The notes: a model not told the origin generated them from the letters alone. DNA of 64,000 bases from Paenibacillus thermotolerans (GCF_028745515.1 NZ_JAQZSG010000004.1:1-64000); one strand, 5' to 3'; counted from the first letter of the stretch, positions 26,266-35,682 are shown. Numbers and translations: made by a program.

Positions 26266-27048
26266 GTGAATTGCATGAATCTTTTCGAACTTTTCATTTC
26301 GGCATTGGCGATCCTCGGCCTCCTCATAGGCAGCTTCCTTAACGTGGCGGCCATCCGCAGCCTTGCCAAGGCATCGATCGTTTACCCGCCTTCGCACTGT
26401 GTGCACTGCAAGCATAGACTCTCCCCTTGGGACTTGATCCCAGTATTAAGTTATCTGCTGCTGGGCGGCAAGTGCCGCTATTGCGGACAGCGCATATCGC
26501 CTGTGTATCCAATCGGGGAAGCTTCCGTCGCGTTACTGTTCGTTTGGACCGGTTGGCATTTCAATCCCCTTGACCTCGAGTGGACGGCGGGGCTACTGCT
26601 TGTTTCGGTACTTGCGGTGATTACGCACACGGATTTGAAAGCAATGACGATACCCGACTCGGTCGTATTTACCGGCGTTGCCCTGGCGCTGGCGCTTCGC
26701 GTCCTATGGCATCCGCTGTCATTCTGGAATTATGCGGCCGCGGCGGCGATCGGCTTTGCGCTCTTGTATCTTCTGGCGGAACTCAGCCGAGGAGGAATGG
26801 GCGGAGGAGACATTAAGCTATACTTGTTTGTCGGGTTATTGCTCGGTGTGAAGTTAACGCTGCTGTCGTTATTCCTGGCAAGCATTTTCGGAATGGTGTA
26901 CGGGATTTCCGCAAGCTTGCTCGATCCGCAAAAGAGGCGGAAACCGATTCCGTTCGGCCCGTTTATTGCGGCAGGGTCGTTTTTATCTTTTCTATACGGA
27001 GATACGTGGGTTGATAGTTATCTAAACTTGTTCGCAGGCAGCATATAA
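26266..27048 (+). CDS. prepilin peptidase (PilD/ComC-like)
   Basis: 260 residues, about seven membrane helices. The N-terminal methylase-type part has paired CXXC zinc motifs (CVHC and CRYC) after GSFLNVAAIRSL. The peptidase aspartates are in THTDLKAMTIPD and GGGDIKLYLF, the A24 family signature. It cleaves the leader of type IV prepilins and pseudopilins. The frame is intact although the pilT piece upstream is broken. ATG with AGGTGA upstream. A shorter peptidase gene of the TadV type lies at 44929, so this one may serve the pseudopilin at 27065 or com-type pilins elsewhere. Confidence 0.92.
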   Translation: MNCMNLFELFISALAILGLLIGSFLNVAAIRSLAKASIVYPPSHCVHCKHRLSPWDLIPVLSYLLLGGKCRYCGQRISPVYPIGEASVALLFVWTGWHFNPLDLEWTAGLLLVSVLAVITHTDLKAMTIPDSVVFTGVALALALRVLWHPLSFWNYAAAAAIGFALLYLLAELSRGGMGGGDIKLYLFVGLLLGVKLTLLSLFLASIFGMVYGISASLLDPQKRRKPIPFGPFIAAGSFLSFLYGDTWVDSYLNLFAGSI

Positions 27049-27064
27049 ATTAGTGCTAGGCAGT

Positions 27065-27409
27065 TTAAGATACCCCGTTTGTCATAGATGGCGGCGTTAA
27101 TGCCGTTGTCGCACGGTTCGCCGTAACGGCGAAGCCGTTCGGTGCGGGAATCGACGAATATCCCAGCGCAGCCCAATCGATCGTCACACCCGCTTTTCGA
27201 AGCGCCTGAATTTCCGCGCGTATTTCGTTAGAGATTCTTTCCGCATGCAGCAGCGCCTCCCGCAGCCGATCCCCCGCAGAATCGGCCAGCCGCAAATATC
27301 CGAACAAATGAACGATTGCCGCTATGAAGATCGTCAGGACGACAAGCGATCCCAGTACCTCAAGCAGCGTAAACCCTCGCTCATTCGACAGCCTGTTCAT
27401 TAGGCGCAT
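27065..27409 (-). CDS. type IV pilin-like (pseudopilin) protein
   Basis: 114 residues. The class III signal is NERGFTLLEVLGSLVVLTIF: cleavage after Gly, Phe methylation site and Glu at +5, then a ~20-residue hydrophobic helix. The rest (LRLADSAGDRLREALLHAERISNEIRAEIQ) is helical, without disulphide cysteines. The ATG at 27409 follows TAGGAG with eight bases between. It is shorter than most minor pilins and points towards the prepilin peptidase, with only 16 bases between the two ends. It may be a functional minor pilin or a survivor of the lost pilus locus. Confidence 0.8.
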   Translation of the reverse strand: MRLMNRLSNERGFTLLEVLGSLVVLTIFIAAIVHLFGYLRLADSAGDRLREALLHAERISNEIRAEIQALRKAGVTIDWAALGYSSIPAPNGFAVTANRATTALTPPSMTNGVS

Positions 27410-27580
27410 ATATCGACTCCTAATCTATCGAATTCATTTTCTAGCATTATAACACGGAAAAAGCGGATAAGGCGGTGATGAAGGGCGAACGATTGAACTT
27501 TCAACTTGTTTCCATCTTCACACCCGAACGTATATTCTGTACAATGGAAGTAAGGAACGAAGGCTAGAGGGGACGAACGA
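27410..27580. other. intergenic region between pseudopilin and mrfA
   Basis: 171 bases between divergent genes. TATATT and TACAAT hexamers near 27530-27545 could form a -10 for mrfA, but no convincing -35 is spaced for either. Nothing else seen. Confidence 0.35.
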
Positions 27581-29866
27581 ATGAATCGATTAACCGGTAA
27601 AGTATCCTCCATGGAGGAGCTCATACATATGATCCGGTCGACGCCGGAATTGATGGAGAACGTTACGGAATGGAGAACGATTCCCGGGAAGGAAGCGCGC
27701 TACGCGGAATTTCCGCACTCGCTGCGTCCGGAGCTGAGGAAGGCGCTGACGGATAAAGGAATCGAAAAGCTGTACACGCACCAAGCGGCTGCGTTCGAGG
27801 CGATCCAGGCGGGGAAACATGTAGTCACCGTTACTCCGACCGCTTCGGGCAAGACGCTCACCTATAACCTGCCGGTGATGCAGCAGCTGCTTACCGACGA
27901 CAGCAGCCGCGCACTGTACTTGTTTCCGACGAAGGCGCTTGCGCAGGACCAAGTGGCGGAGCTGCAGGAGACGGTGGAGAGAATGGGCGTCGACATCAAG
28001 ACGCATACGTATGACGGCGATACGCCGCCGACCGTTCGGCAGGCGATCCGCAACGCGGGGCATATCGTCGTCACGAACCCGGATATGCTGCATTCGGCGA
28101 TTTTGCCGCATCATACGAAATGGGTCAAGCTGTTCGAAAACATCAAATTTATCGTCATCGACGAGCTGCATTCGTACCGCGGCGTCTTTGGAAGCCACGT
28201 GGCGAACGTCATCCGCAGATTGAAGCGCATTTGCCGTTTTTACGGCTCCAATCCGCAGTTTATATGCGCTTCCGCGACGATCGCCAATCCGAAGGAGCAC
28301 GCGGAGAAGCTGATCGGAGAGAAGACGGCGCTGATCGATAATAACGGCGCGCCTTCCGGCGAGAAGCATTTCGTCTTTTATAATCCTCCCGTCGTCAACC
28401 AGCAGCTCGGCATCCGCAAATCGAGCGTGCTCGAGACGCGCAAGGTGGCGGGCCTGCTGCTTAAGCAAGGAATCCAGACGATCGTGTTCGCCAGAAGCCG
28501 GGTCAGAGTGGAAATCTTGCTCACGTACTTGCAAGATTTGGTGAAGCACGAGCTCGGACCGAAGACGATCCGAGGCTATCGCGGCGGTTACTTGCCGAAG
28601 CAGCGCCGGGAGATTGAGAGAGGGCTGCGGAACGGAGAAATTCGCGGCGTCGTGTCGACGAACGCACTGGAGCTCGGCATCGATATAGGACAGCTGCAGG
28701 CGTGCGTCATGAACGGCTTTCCGGGGACGATCGCGAGCACTTGGCAGCAATCGGGCCGCGCGGGACGGCGGCATGAAACGGCCATCACCTTTCTCGTCGC
28801 AAGCAGCAATCCGCTCGATCAATACGTCATATCGAATCCGGACTATTTCTTCGGGCGCTCGCCGGAGCAAGCAAGAATTCACCCCGACAATTTACTCGTG
28901 CTGCTCGATCATGTGAAGTGTGCGGCATATGAGCTGCCTTTTCAGGAAGGGGACCGGTTCGGGGAAGAAAATATCGTCGACGTGCTCGAATTTCTTGTGG
29001 AGGAGCGCGTGCTTCACCGCAATAACGGCCGGTGGTACTGGATGGAGCAAAATTTTCCGGCCAACAACATCTCGCTGCGGTCGGCGGCACAAGAAAACAT
29101 CATCATCATCGATACGTCGAACGGCAGCAAGGTGATCGGCGAGGTCGACCGGTTCAGTGCGCACACGCTTGTTCACGAAGAGGCGATTTATATTCACGAA
29201 GGCGTCCAGTATCAGGTCGAAAAGCTGGATTATGAAGAGAAGAAGGCTTACGTGCGCGAAGTGAGCGTAGATTATTATACGGACGCGAATATGGCGGTGG
29301 AGCTGAAAATTCTTCACTGCGACAAAGAGGGGGAGGAAGCGGCGTACAGCCGTAATTTCGGAGAAGTGACGGTAAACGCAAGAGCAACCATCTTCAAAAA
29401 AATTAAGCTGCGTACGCACGAAAACATCGGCTCCGGGCCGATCCATTTGCCGGAGGAGGAGCTGCACACCAGCTCCTATTGGATTACGTTCCACGACGAG
29501 CTGGCGGGCATGAAATCCGCGAACGATCTTCAGTTCGCGCTCCTTGGGCTCGCCAACGTCCTGATCCATATCGCCCCGCTGTATTTAATGTGCGACCCGC
29601 TCGACATTCGCGTTTATCCTCAGGTAAAAGCCGTTCAGTCGAAGCTTCCGACCATCTTTTTCTATGACCGTTATCCGGGGGGCATCGGGCTAAGCGAGCG
29701 TTTATACGAGCTGCACGATGAGCTGCTGAAGGAAGCCCGGCGCCTCATTGCGGGCTGTACCTGCTTAAGCGGCTGTCCGGCTTGCGTCGGTCCGATCGAA
29801 GAGGTCGGGCTGCTCGGCAAGAGCTTGGCCCTCGAGCTCGTCGACCGGATGGCGGGGCGTCGATGA
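27581..29866 (+). CDS. mrfA: DEXH helicase MrfA (YprA family)
   Basis: 761 residues. Superfamily 2 motifs: Walker A TPTASGKT (~86-93), VTNPDML, DELH box in FIVIDELHSYRG, SATIAN, ALELGIDIG and QSGRAGRR. The C-terminus has a DUF1998 domain and the four-cysteine cluster CTCLSGCPAC (~726-735) that binds metal in MrfA. B. subtilis MrfA, with MrfB, repairs mitomycin C adducts independently of UvrABC. AGAGGGGA precedes the ATG. Its stop overlaps the start of mrfB. Confidence 0.95.
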   Translation: MNRLTGKVSSMEELIHMIRSTPELMENVTEWRTIPGKEARYAEFPHSLRPELRKALTDKGIEKLYTHQAAAFEAIQAGKHVVTVTPTASGKTLTYNLPVMQQLLTDDSSRALYLFPTKALAQDQVAELQETVERMGVDIKTHTYDGDTPPTVRQAIRNAGHIVVTNPDMLHSAILPHHTKWVKLFENIKFIVIDELHSYRGVFGSHVANVIRRLKRICRFYGSNPQFICASATIANPKEHAEKLIGEKTALIDNNGAPSGEKHFVFYNPPVVNQQLGIRKSSVLETRKVAGLLLKQGIQTIVFARSRVRVEILLTYLQDLVKHELGPKTIRGYRGGYLPKQRREIERGLRNGEIRGVVSTNALELGIDIGQLQACVMNGFPGTIASTWQQSGRAGRRHETAITFLVASSNPLDQYVISNPDYFFGRSPEQARIHPDNLLVLLDHVKCAAYELPFQEGDRFGEENIVDVLEFLVEERVLHRNNGRWYWMEQNFPANNISLRSAAQENIIIIDTSNGSKVIGEVDRFSAHTLVHEEAIYIHEGVQYQVEKLDYEEKKAYVREVSVDYYTDANMAVELKILHCDKEGEEAAYSRNFGEVTVNARATIFKKIKLRTHENIGSGPIHLPEEELHTSSYWITFHDELAGMKSANDLQFALLGLANVLIHIAPLYLMCDPLDIRVYPQVKAVQSKLPTIFFYDRYPGGIGLSERLYELHDELLKEARRLIAGCTCLSGCPACVGPIEEVGLLGKSLALELVDRMAGRR

Positions 29867-31125
29867 GCGGGTTAAAGGAACGGCTGGGCAGATTGACCCG
29901 TTCGAGCGGAGCAGCTTCGCCCAAGCAAGAGACGCGGCCGTCCGGGAGAAGCGCGGCGGACGACGTCCGGTGGGCGGCGCTCGGCTTCGAGCTACAAGAG
30001 GCGGCCGGCGGGAGCTGCTTGATTCGGGAGGTGCTGTTCCCGTCGGATCATAAACACGGCCACTTCTCGGTCGGGGAGCTTAGCTCCATCGCCGCCTCTC
30101 TTTCCCGGCTCGATCCGTCGGGGCGGGAGCTCGAGCCGCATCGGCTTCTGTTTTTGGATACGGAAACGACCGGTCTCGGCCAAGGCGCGGGCAACATTCC
30201 GTTCATGATCGGCGCCGGCTATTGGACGAAACGGGGCTTTACGGTGCGTCAGTTCGTTATCCGGCATCCGGGCGAAGAAGCGGCGATGCTGGAGACGCTG
30301 CGCGAAATGCTCTCAAGCGCGAGCCACTTGGTTACCTATAACGGGCGTTCGTTCGATTGGCCGCTCATCAAAAATCGATTCGTCATGAACCGGCTTTCCG
30401 CACCTAAGGAGCCGGGGCATTTTGATTTTTTGTACCCTTCGCGCAGCTTATGGCGCACCACGATGCCGTCGGTCCGGCTCGGAGCAGTGGAGGAGGGCAA
30501 GCTCGGCGTATTCCGGCGCGACGACGTGCCAGGCTCGATGGCGCCGGCTCTTTACTTTCAATACTTGGCGGAGAACGACCCGTCGGTGCTCGAAGGCGTC
30601 GTTCGCCACAATGAAACGGATATTTTAACGCTGCTGACGCTGGCCGTCCATTTCGGCAAGCTGCTGGACGGCGGCATGCAGCTGGAGCGGATGAAGACGC
30701 CCGAGCTGCATCGGCTTGGGCTATGGTATGAGCGCCTTGGGTTTGAAGAGGATGCGCAGCGAGTTTACGAGGCGCTCGCCGAAAGGCCCGTCTCCGATAC
30801 GCACCCTTATTTGCACGACGCGGCATTGTTTTACAAAAAGCATAAAAAGTGGGGCCTCGCCGCTGAGCTTTGGAAGACGGCCGTTGAAGCGGGAAGGGGC
30901 TTTCGCGTGTCCTCGATCGAGCCGTATATCGAGCTCGCGATGATCTATGAGCATCGGTACAAGAATGCGGATGAGGCGCTGTATTGGACGGAGGAAGCGC
31001 TTCGCAGCGCACAAACCAGATTGTCGTTGTCCGGAAGCGGGGCGGAGACACGGCTGCGAGAGGCGATTGCGGATTTGAACAAACGGCGGGAGCGTCTGCT
31101 GAAGAAGCAGCGCACGCTGTTTTAA
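29863..31125 (+). CDS. mrfB: DEDD exonuclease MrfB (YprB family)
   Basis: 420 residues. RNase H-like exonuclease domain: LLFLDTETTGLGQGAGNIPF (Asp/Glu), LVTYNGRSFDWPLIKNRF (Asp) and RHNETDILTL (His/Asp), all four DEDDh-type acidic positions visible. The C-terminal ~130 residues are helical and TPR-like (GLWYERLGFEEDAQRVYEAL). ATGA overlap with mrfA, so the start is 29863 rather than 29782. Works with MrfA in mitomycin-lesion repair, where MrfB supplies the nuclease. Confidence 0.93.
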   Translation: MSGLKERLGRLTRSSGAASPKQETRPSGRSAADDVRWAALGFELQEAAGGSCLIREVLFPSDHKHGHFSVGELSSIAASLSRLDPSGRELEPHRLLFLDTETTGLGQGAGNIPFMIGAGYWTKRGFTVRQFVIRHPGEEAAMLETLREMLSSASHLVTYNGRSFDWPLIKNRFVMNRLSAPKEPGHFDFLYPSRSLWRTTMPSVRLGAVEEGKLGVFRRDDVPGSMAPALYFQYLAENDPSVLEGVVRHNETDILTLLTLAVHFGKLLDGGMQLERMKTPELHRLGLWYERLGFEEDAQRVYEALAERPVSDTHPYLHDAALFYKKHKKWGLAAELWKTAVEAGRGFRVSSIEPYIELAMIYEHRYKNADEALYWTEEALRSAQTRLSLSGSGAETRLREAIADLNKRRERLLKKQRTLF

Positions 31126-31154
31126 CGGGAAAGACGGGAGACGACGATCAGAGC

Positions 31155-32060
31155 ATGAATTCACTTTATTATGTATTGCTTCTGCTGACGAGCATGCTTT
31201 GGGCAGGAAACTTTATCGCGGGCAAATGGGTGGTCGACGACGCTTCGCCGATTACATTGATCGTGCTGCGCTGGGTGATCGCAGCTGGCATTTTGCTGCC
31301 GTTCGTATGGATCCGGGAGAAGCGAATCCTTCCTCCGAAATCCGCGTGGCTGCCGCTTGCGGGAATGGGGGCGACGGGCGTCGTCCTTTTCAATTATTTC
31401 ATGTTTTTGGCGCTCGAGCATACGACCGCTGTCAATGTCGGATTGCTGTCGGCAATGAATCCGATTGCGATTGCGTTCGTTTCGGCCATTGTGCTGCGGG
31501 AGAGGTTGTCAATCAAGCAAACGGCGGGGATGGTGGTTTCGCTCATCGGGGTGATCGTCGTGCTGTCGGGAGGAAACTGGGCTTCCATCGCCTCGATCCG
31601 TTTTAATATTGGGGATTTGTATATGCTGGCGGCGGTGTTGACGTGGGGGGTATACTCGGTCGTTTCCAAGCGGGCGATGGAGAACATGTCTTCCTACGCT
31701 TCTACGCTCTGGGCGGGCATTCTCGGCGGCGTTATGATGATTCCGCTGCTGCCTTCCCATTGGGAGATGACAGGAAGTTCGGCTTCGTTTTGGTTTTCGG
31801 CGGGATATTTGGCCGTAGGCGGAACGGTGCTTGCGATGGTGTTTTGGAATGCGGGCGTCAAAAAGATCGGCGGGACGCATTCGGGCATGTTTTTGAACTT
31901 CAATCCGATTTTTACGGCCATCCTTGCGTTTCCGATTTTAGGCGAGCGGATGGGCTTTGCCCAGTGGGCGGGGACGGCGCTTGTCATTTGCGGGGTATAC
32001 GTGTTCTCCTCCAAACGGGCGCTCCTCTTTAGCGTAAAGCATAAATCTACTCCATCATAG
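31155..32060 (+). CDS. EamA/DMT-family transporter
   Basis: 301 residues with ten predicted membrane helices in two EamA halves: MLWAGNFIAGKWVVDDASP ... TVNVGLL-type AVNVGLLSAMNPIAIAFVSA, and LTWGVYSVVSKRAMENMSS ... GGTHSGMFLNFNPIFTAILA. These drug/metabolite transporters export or import small metabolites; the substrate is not predictable. It starts 29 bases after mrfB, with a weak ribosome site, and may be carried on the same transcript. Confidence 0.88.
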   Translation: MNSLYYVLLLLTSMLWAGNFIAGKWVVDDASPITLIVLRWVIAAGILLPFVWIREKRILPPKSAWLPLAGMGATGVVLFNYFMFLALEHTTAVNVGLLSAMNPIAIAFVSAIVLRERLSIKQTAGMVVSLIGVIVVLSGGNWASIASIRFNIGDLYMLAAVLTWGVYSVVSKRAMENMSSYASTLWAGILGGVMMIPLLPSHWEMTGSSASFWFSAGYLAVGGTVLAMVFWNAGVKKIGGTHSGMFLNFNPIFTAILAFPILGERMGFAQWAGTALVICGVYVFSSKRALLFSVKHKSTPS

Positions 32061-32101
32061 GAAATCTAAGGCAAAACTCTTCTTGAAAAGAGGGCTTGTA
32101 C

Positions 32102-32956
32102 ATGCCTGAACTGCCTGAGATGGAAACGTACCGGATGCAGCTGACGAACGCGGTGGCCGGGCGAACGATTGAAACGGCGGAAGTGACGAGGGAAAAAACG
32201 ATTAACGTGCCTGTTGCGGAATTTATAGAGACGGTATCCGGGAGCCGCATCGACCGAATCGATCGAAGGGCGAAGATGCTGCTGTTTCGGCTCGATAACG
32301 GCGCTACGCTGCTGCTTCATTTGATGCTGGGCGGCTCTATGTTTTGGGGGACGGAGGAGGAGGCTCCGGACCGGACGGCGCAGGTGAAGCTGGTCTTTGT
32401 CCGGGAAGACCGGCGTTTGTTTTTTCACGGGCTTCGGCTCGGATATCTTCACCTCTATCAAGAGGATGAGCTTGCCAGGAAGCTTGCGAAGCTGGGACCC
32501 GACGCGCTCGCTCCGTCGATGAATGCGGAAACGTTTGCCGCCAGGATCAGGAAAACGAGAGGAGCGCTGAAAAGCGCGCTAACCGATCAAAGCGTCATAT
32601 CGGGCATCGGAAATTGCTACAGCGACGAGCTTTGTTTTTTGGCCGGCATTCAGCCGCTGCGGACGGTGGCTTCGCTCGATTCGGCGGATTGGGGCGCGCT
32701 TTATACGGCGATGCATTCGACGTTCGCCGAGGCGATCCGGTACGGAGGGTATATGGAGACGCCGTTTTTTGCGGGCGATACGCATACCGGAGGCTACAAC
32801 GACCGATGCAAAGTATATGACCGCGGAGGGGAGCCTTGCTTCCGATGCGGCGCGGCCATTGTCAAGTCGGAGCTGGCGGGGCGGAAAGTTTTTTATTGCG
32901 AGCAATGCCAAGCGGGAGTGCGGGATGAAGTACGTCGGCTGTCACATCAGCATTAG
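32102..32956 (+). CDS. Fpg/Nei-family DNA glycosylase
   Basis: 284 residues. MPELPEME gives the catalytic Pro2 and Glu3; the Lys in DRRAKMLLF is the beta-hairpin lysine; the H2TH helix is in GPDALAPSM ... SALTDQSVISGIGNCYSDE; the C-terminal zinc finger is CFRCG ... FYCEQCQ. It removes oxidised bases and nicks the abasic site. The finger's Arg position is degenerate (AGRKVFYCEQCQ keeps the Arg). Its assignment to MutM or Nei is not settled. AGAGGG precedes the ATG. It overlaps nfo by 32 bp. Confidence 0.9.
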   Translation: MPELPEMETYRMQLTNAVAGRTIETAEVTREKTINVPVAEFIETVSGSRIDRIDRRAKMLLFRLDNGATLLLHLMLGGSMFWGTEEEAPDRTAQVKLVFVREDRRLFFHGLRLGYLHLYQEDELARKLAKLGPDALAPSMNAETFAARIRKTRGALKSALTDQSVISGIGNCYSDELCFLAGIQPLRTVASLDSADWGALYTAMHSTFAEAIRYGGYMETPFFAGDTHTGGYNDRCKVYDRGGEPCFRCGAAIVKSELAGRKVFYCEQCQAGVRDEVRRLSHQH

Positions 32957-33758
32957 ACAAGGGTTTTCGGGCGCCGCACGGACGGCCGCGGCCATCGGCG
33001 CAACCGCCTTCCAATACTTCCCTAAAAATCCCCGCGGATTGAGCATTAAGAAATTCAGTCCTGCCGACGCGGCGGAATGCAAGAGCATCTGCGCCGAGCA
33101 CGGAATTCAAAGCATCGCCCATACGACCTACGCCACCAATTTGGCGGCGGAAGGCGCACTGCGGGAGCCGACGGTGCTTTCGCTGCGCAACGATCTCGAA
33201 ATCGCCGACGCGTGCGGTTCCATTGGCGTCGTCGTCCATTTCGGCAAATGGAAGGGCGGCGCCGATCCGCTGGAAGGCTACAAGGTGATCTTATCGGCGC
33301 TTAATGAAACGCTGCGAGGTTATGAAGGAAGCGCGCTGCTGCTCATCGAGAATCAAGCCGGCGAAGGAACAAGTATAGGCACGACGCTGGAAGAGCTTGC
33401 GAGCATTCGCCAGCTGTCCGAATTTCCGGAGAAAATCGGCTTTTGCCTCGATACGTGCCATTTGTTCGCCAGCGGCGTTTGGAACGGCGGAAACTTGGGG
33501 GAATTGGTGCAAAGAGGCCGAGAGCTCGGATATTTCGAGCAGTTGCGCGCGCTTCATTTGAACGATTCGGTTTATCCTTCCGGCTCGCGGCGCGACCGCC
33601 ACGCGAATATCGGGGGAGGGCACATCGGAGCGGACGCGCTCGCTGAGGTGCTGCGCACGGAGGAGATCCGCAGCATTCCCGTCGTCCTGGAAACGCCGGT
33701 TCCGCCGGGCTCATCCCATCAAGAAGAAATCTCTTTCGTCCGGACACTTGCAAATTGA
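32925..33758 (+). CDS. nfo: endonuclease IV (Nfo)
   Basis: 277 residues, TIM barrel of the AP endonuclease family 2. Zinc ligands are seen in VVHFGKWK, LLIENQAGEG, FCLDTCHLFASG, LHLNDS, DRHANIGGGHIG and VLETPVPP. It cuts 5' of abasic sites left by glycosylases. The ATG at 32925 lies inside the end of the glycosylase gene (32-bp overlap), so glycosylase and AP endonuclease are made together, a complete first half of base excision repair. Confidence 0.93.
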   Translation: MKYVGCHISIRQGFSGAARTAAAIGATAFQYFPKNPRGLSIKKFSPADAAECKSICAEHGIQSIAHTTYATNLAAEGALREPTVLSLRNDLEIADACGSIGVVVHFGKWKGGADPLEGYKVILSALNETLRGYEGSALLLIENQAGEGTSIGTTLEELASIRQLSEFPEKIGFCLDTCHLFASGVWNGGNLGELVQRGRELGYFEQLRALHLNDSVYPSGSRRDRHANIGGGHIGADALAEVLRTEEIRSIPVVLETPVPPGSSHQEEISFVRTLAN

Positions 33759-33829
33759 TAAGCCAAAAAGTACACTTCCCAAGAGAACGATATTGTACGA
33801 ACAGGTAGATGGAGTGGGGGAGTGCGCTT

Positions 33830-34612
33830 ATGATCCGCATATCTGACGTAAGTTTTATCCGGGAAGAGAAAACGATATTGAACGGCGTTAATTGGAACGT
33901 TAATGCAGGCGAACAGTGGGTGCTTCTTGGAGCGAACGGCTCCGGCAAAACGACGCTGCTGGAAATCGTGAACGGGTATCAGTTTCCCAGCAAGGGAAAG
34001 GTCGAAGTGCTCGGCCACACGTATGGCGAAGTGGACTTGCGGGAGGTGCGCAAGGAAATCGGCTATTTGAGCCAATCGCTGTTCGAAAAGCTGACGCCGC
34101 GCGATCCGTTGTGGGAGGCCGTCGCGACCGGAGAGAGCGCGTTTCTCCGATTTTATACGGAGATTAGCAATGAGCTGAAGGAGCGCGCGATGGCCCGATT
34201 GGAGCAGGTCGGGCTTATTCGGCACGCTGAGCATCCGATCGGCACGTTGTCCCAAGGGGAGCGAAAGAAAGCGCTGCTTGCCCGGGCGCTGATGGCCGGC
34301 CCGAAGCTGCTCATTATGGACGAGCCGTGCTCCGGCCTGGATATTTACGAACGCGAAAAGTTTTTGGAAGTGGTGAACGGGCTCGGTTCGGACGCAACTC
34401 TCGTTTACGTGACGCACCATATCGAAGAAATCATCCCTATTTTTACGCACGTGGCGATGATTCGCGCCGGCGACATTACGGCGGCGGGCGGCAAGAAGGA
34501 AGTGCTGACGAGCGCAAATATGGAGCGAACGTTCGGCGTCGCAGTACAATTGGAATGGGAGGACGAACGGCCGTGGGGCAAGGTGAAGGGATTTCCCCCG
34601 AAAATGAAGTAA
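33830..34612 (+). CDS. ABC transporter ATP-binding protein (YlmA-like)
   Basis: 260 residues. Walker A GANGSGKTTL, Q-loop YLSQSL, signature LSQGERKK, Walker B LLIMDEPCSGLD, and switch His in VTHHIEE. The ATG at 33830 has GGGGGAG eight bases upstream. No permease or binding protein is adjacent, so it may act as a soluble ATPase or with subunits elsewhere. YlmA-type proteins in B. subtilis are similarly orphaned. Confidence 0.88.
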   Translation: MIRISDVSFIREEKTILNGVNWNVNAGEQWVLLGANGSGKTTLLEIVNGYQFPSKGKVEVLGHTYGEVDLREVRKEIGYLSQSLFEKLTPRDPLWEAVATGESAFLRFYTEISNELKERAMARLEQVGLIRHAEHPIGTLSQGERKKALLARALMAGPKLLIMDEPCSGLDIYEREKFLEVVNGLGSDATLVYVTHHIEEIIPIFTHVAMIRAGDITAAGGKKEVLTSANMERTFGVAVQLEWEDERPWGKVKGFPPKMK

Positions 34613-35637
34613 CAAGGTCTTCGTGGGTCGGGACGACCAACCGCGGGTCTTATTCGTATGCGTCCGAGGAGCTGAAGCGGCTGCTTGGTTCGGTTCGCGT
34701 CGCGAAGCTGACGGACGGCGATGTGTTTCGATGGGATGCTTCCGTTTCCGAAGAAGAAACGCTTGAAGCGATTCGGCGCAAGCCTCCGATTTTTTTGCGC
34801 CATGTATTCCCCGTTCAGCTTGAAGCGGCTGCGGCCGGGACGGCTGACGATCTGCTGCGCATACAGGAGCTTGTAAGGAATGCGGGCTGGGGCGAGCTTA
34901 ACAGGAAGCGTGTTGCCGTACAAGCGCGCAAAGCCGAAGGCTTCAAGACGGCATATTGTATGCTAGATGTGAAACAAGCGATCGACGACGTGTTGAGTTC
35001 CGTCTATTCGGCGGAGCCGTCGGTGAAGGAAATGGATTACGTCATCTCCGTCTTCTTGACTTCGGATGCCGCTTTGATCGGCTGCTCTACGCCGGAGGAG
35101 TCGTTGTCCTCTTGGTCGGGGGGCGCCGTTCATTTCCGCAAGGAAGACGGCGATATATCCCGGGCAAAATTTAAGCTGATGGAGGCGGAGCAAGTTTTCG
35201 GAATCGACTTTTCGTCGTTTCGCACCGCCATCGATGTCGGGGCGGCGCCGGGCGGATGGTCGTCCTTCCTGCTTGAACGCGGTCTTGCGGTTACCGCGAT
35301 CGACCCGGCCGCCATGCATCCGTCGCTGCTTGCGAACCGGAGCTTGAAGCATCTGCGCGTGAACGCTTCCGAGGCTCGGCTGCCCGAAGGCTCGGCCGAT
35401 TTGCTCGTTTGCGACATGAGCTGGGAGCCGCGCCGAATGGCTCAGCTTGTCAAGGCTTTGCTGCCGGCCGTCGCAAGCGGCGGTACCGTGGTAACAACGG
35501 TAAAGCTGATGCACGGCAAACCGTTCGCCACGCTGCGAACCATCGAGGAGACATTTGTACCGCTGCTTAAGCTTGCAGGCGCAAGACAGCTGTTCCACAA
35601 CCGGGAAGAGCTGACCTGTCTTTGGGTGAAGCAGTAA
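34573..35637 (+). CDS. FtsJ-like SAM-dependent RNA methyltransferase (RlmM-like)
   Basis: About 354 residues. An N-terminal ~190-residue region (LGSVRVAKLTDGDVF, PIFLRHVFPVQ) resembles the RlmM substrate-binding part. The Rossmann domain has DVGAAPGGWSSFLLERGLAVTAID (SAM loop, over residues ~220-243), LLVCDMSWEPRRM and a Lys in TVVTTVKL, matching the K-D-K-E methyltransferase type acting on ribose 2'-O. The start is uncertain: GTG at 34573 has GGGAGG ~10 bases upstream and overlaps the ABC gene by 40 bp. The rRNA target is inferred. Confidence 0.78.
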   Translation: MGQGEGISPENEVTRSSWVGTTNRGSYSYASEELKRLLGSVRVAKLTDGDVFRWDASVSEEETLEAIRRKPPIFLRHVFPVQLEAAAAGTADDLLRIQELVRNAGWGELNRKRVAVQARKAEGFKTAYCMLDVKQAIDDVLSSVYSAEPSVKEMDYVISVFLTSDAALIGCSTPEESLSSWSGGAVHFRKEDGDISRAKFKLMEAEQVFGIDFSSFRTAIDVGAAPGGWSSFLLERGLAVTAIDPAAMHPSLLANRSLKHLRVNASEARLPEGSADLLVCDMSWEPRRMAQLVKALLPAVASGGTVVTTVKLMHGKPFATLRTIEETFVPLLKLAGARQLFHNREELTCLWVKQ

Positions 35638-35646
35638 AAATTTTCC

Positions 35647-35676
35647 TTGACCGTATCCCTTTTCGAAACGTATACT
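35647..35676 (+). promoter_or_regulatory. promoter of the kinase gene
   Basis: TTGACC, 18-base spacer, TATACT, with the predicted transcript start near 35683. A terminator hairpin begins at that point, giving a promoter-hairpin-gene leader like the one at 37365. Confidence 0.7.
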
Positions 35677-35682
35677 TTGGCT

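Noticed and set aside
27590-28882. 430-codon frame antisense to mrfA
   Set aside because: Arginine- and histidine-rich shadow without domain; mrfA helicase motifs lie opposite.
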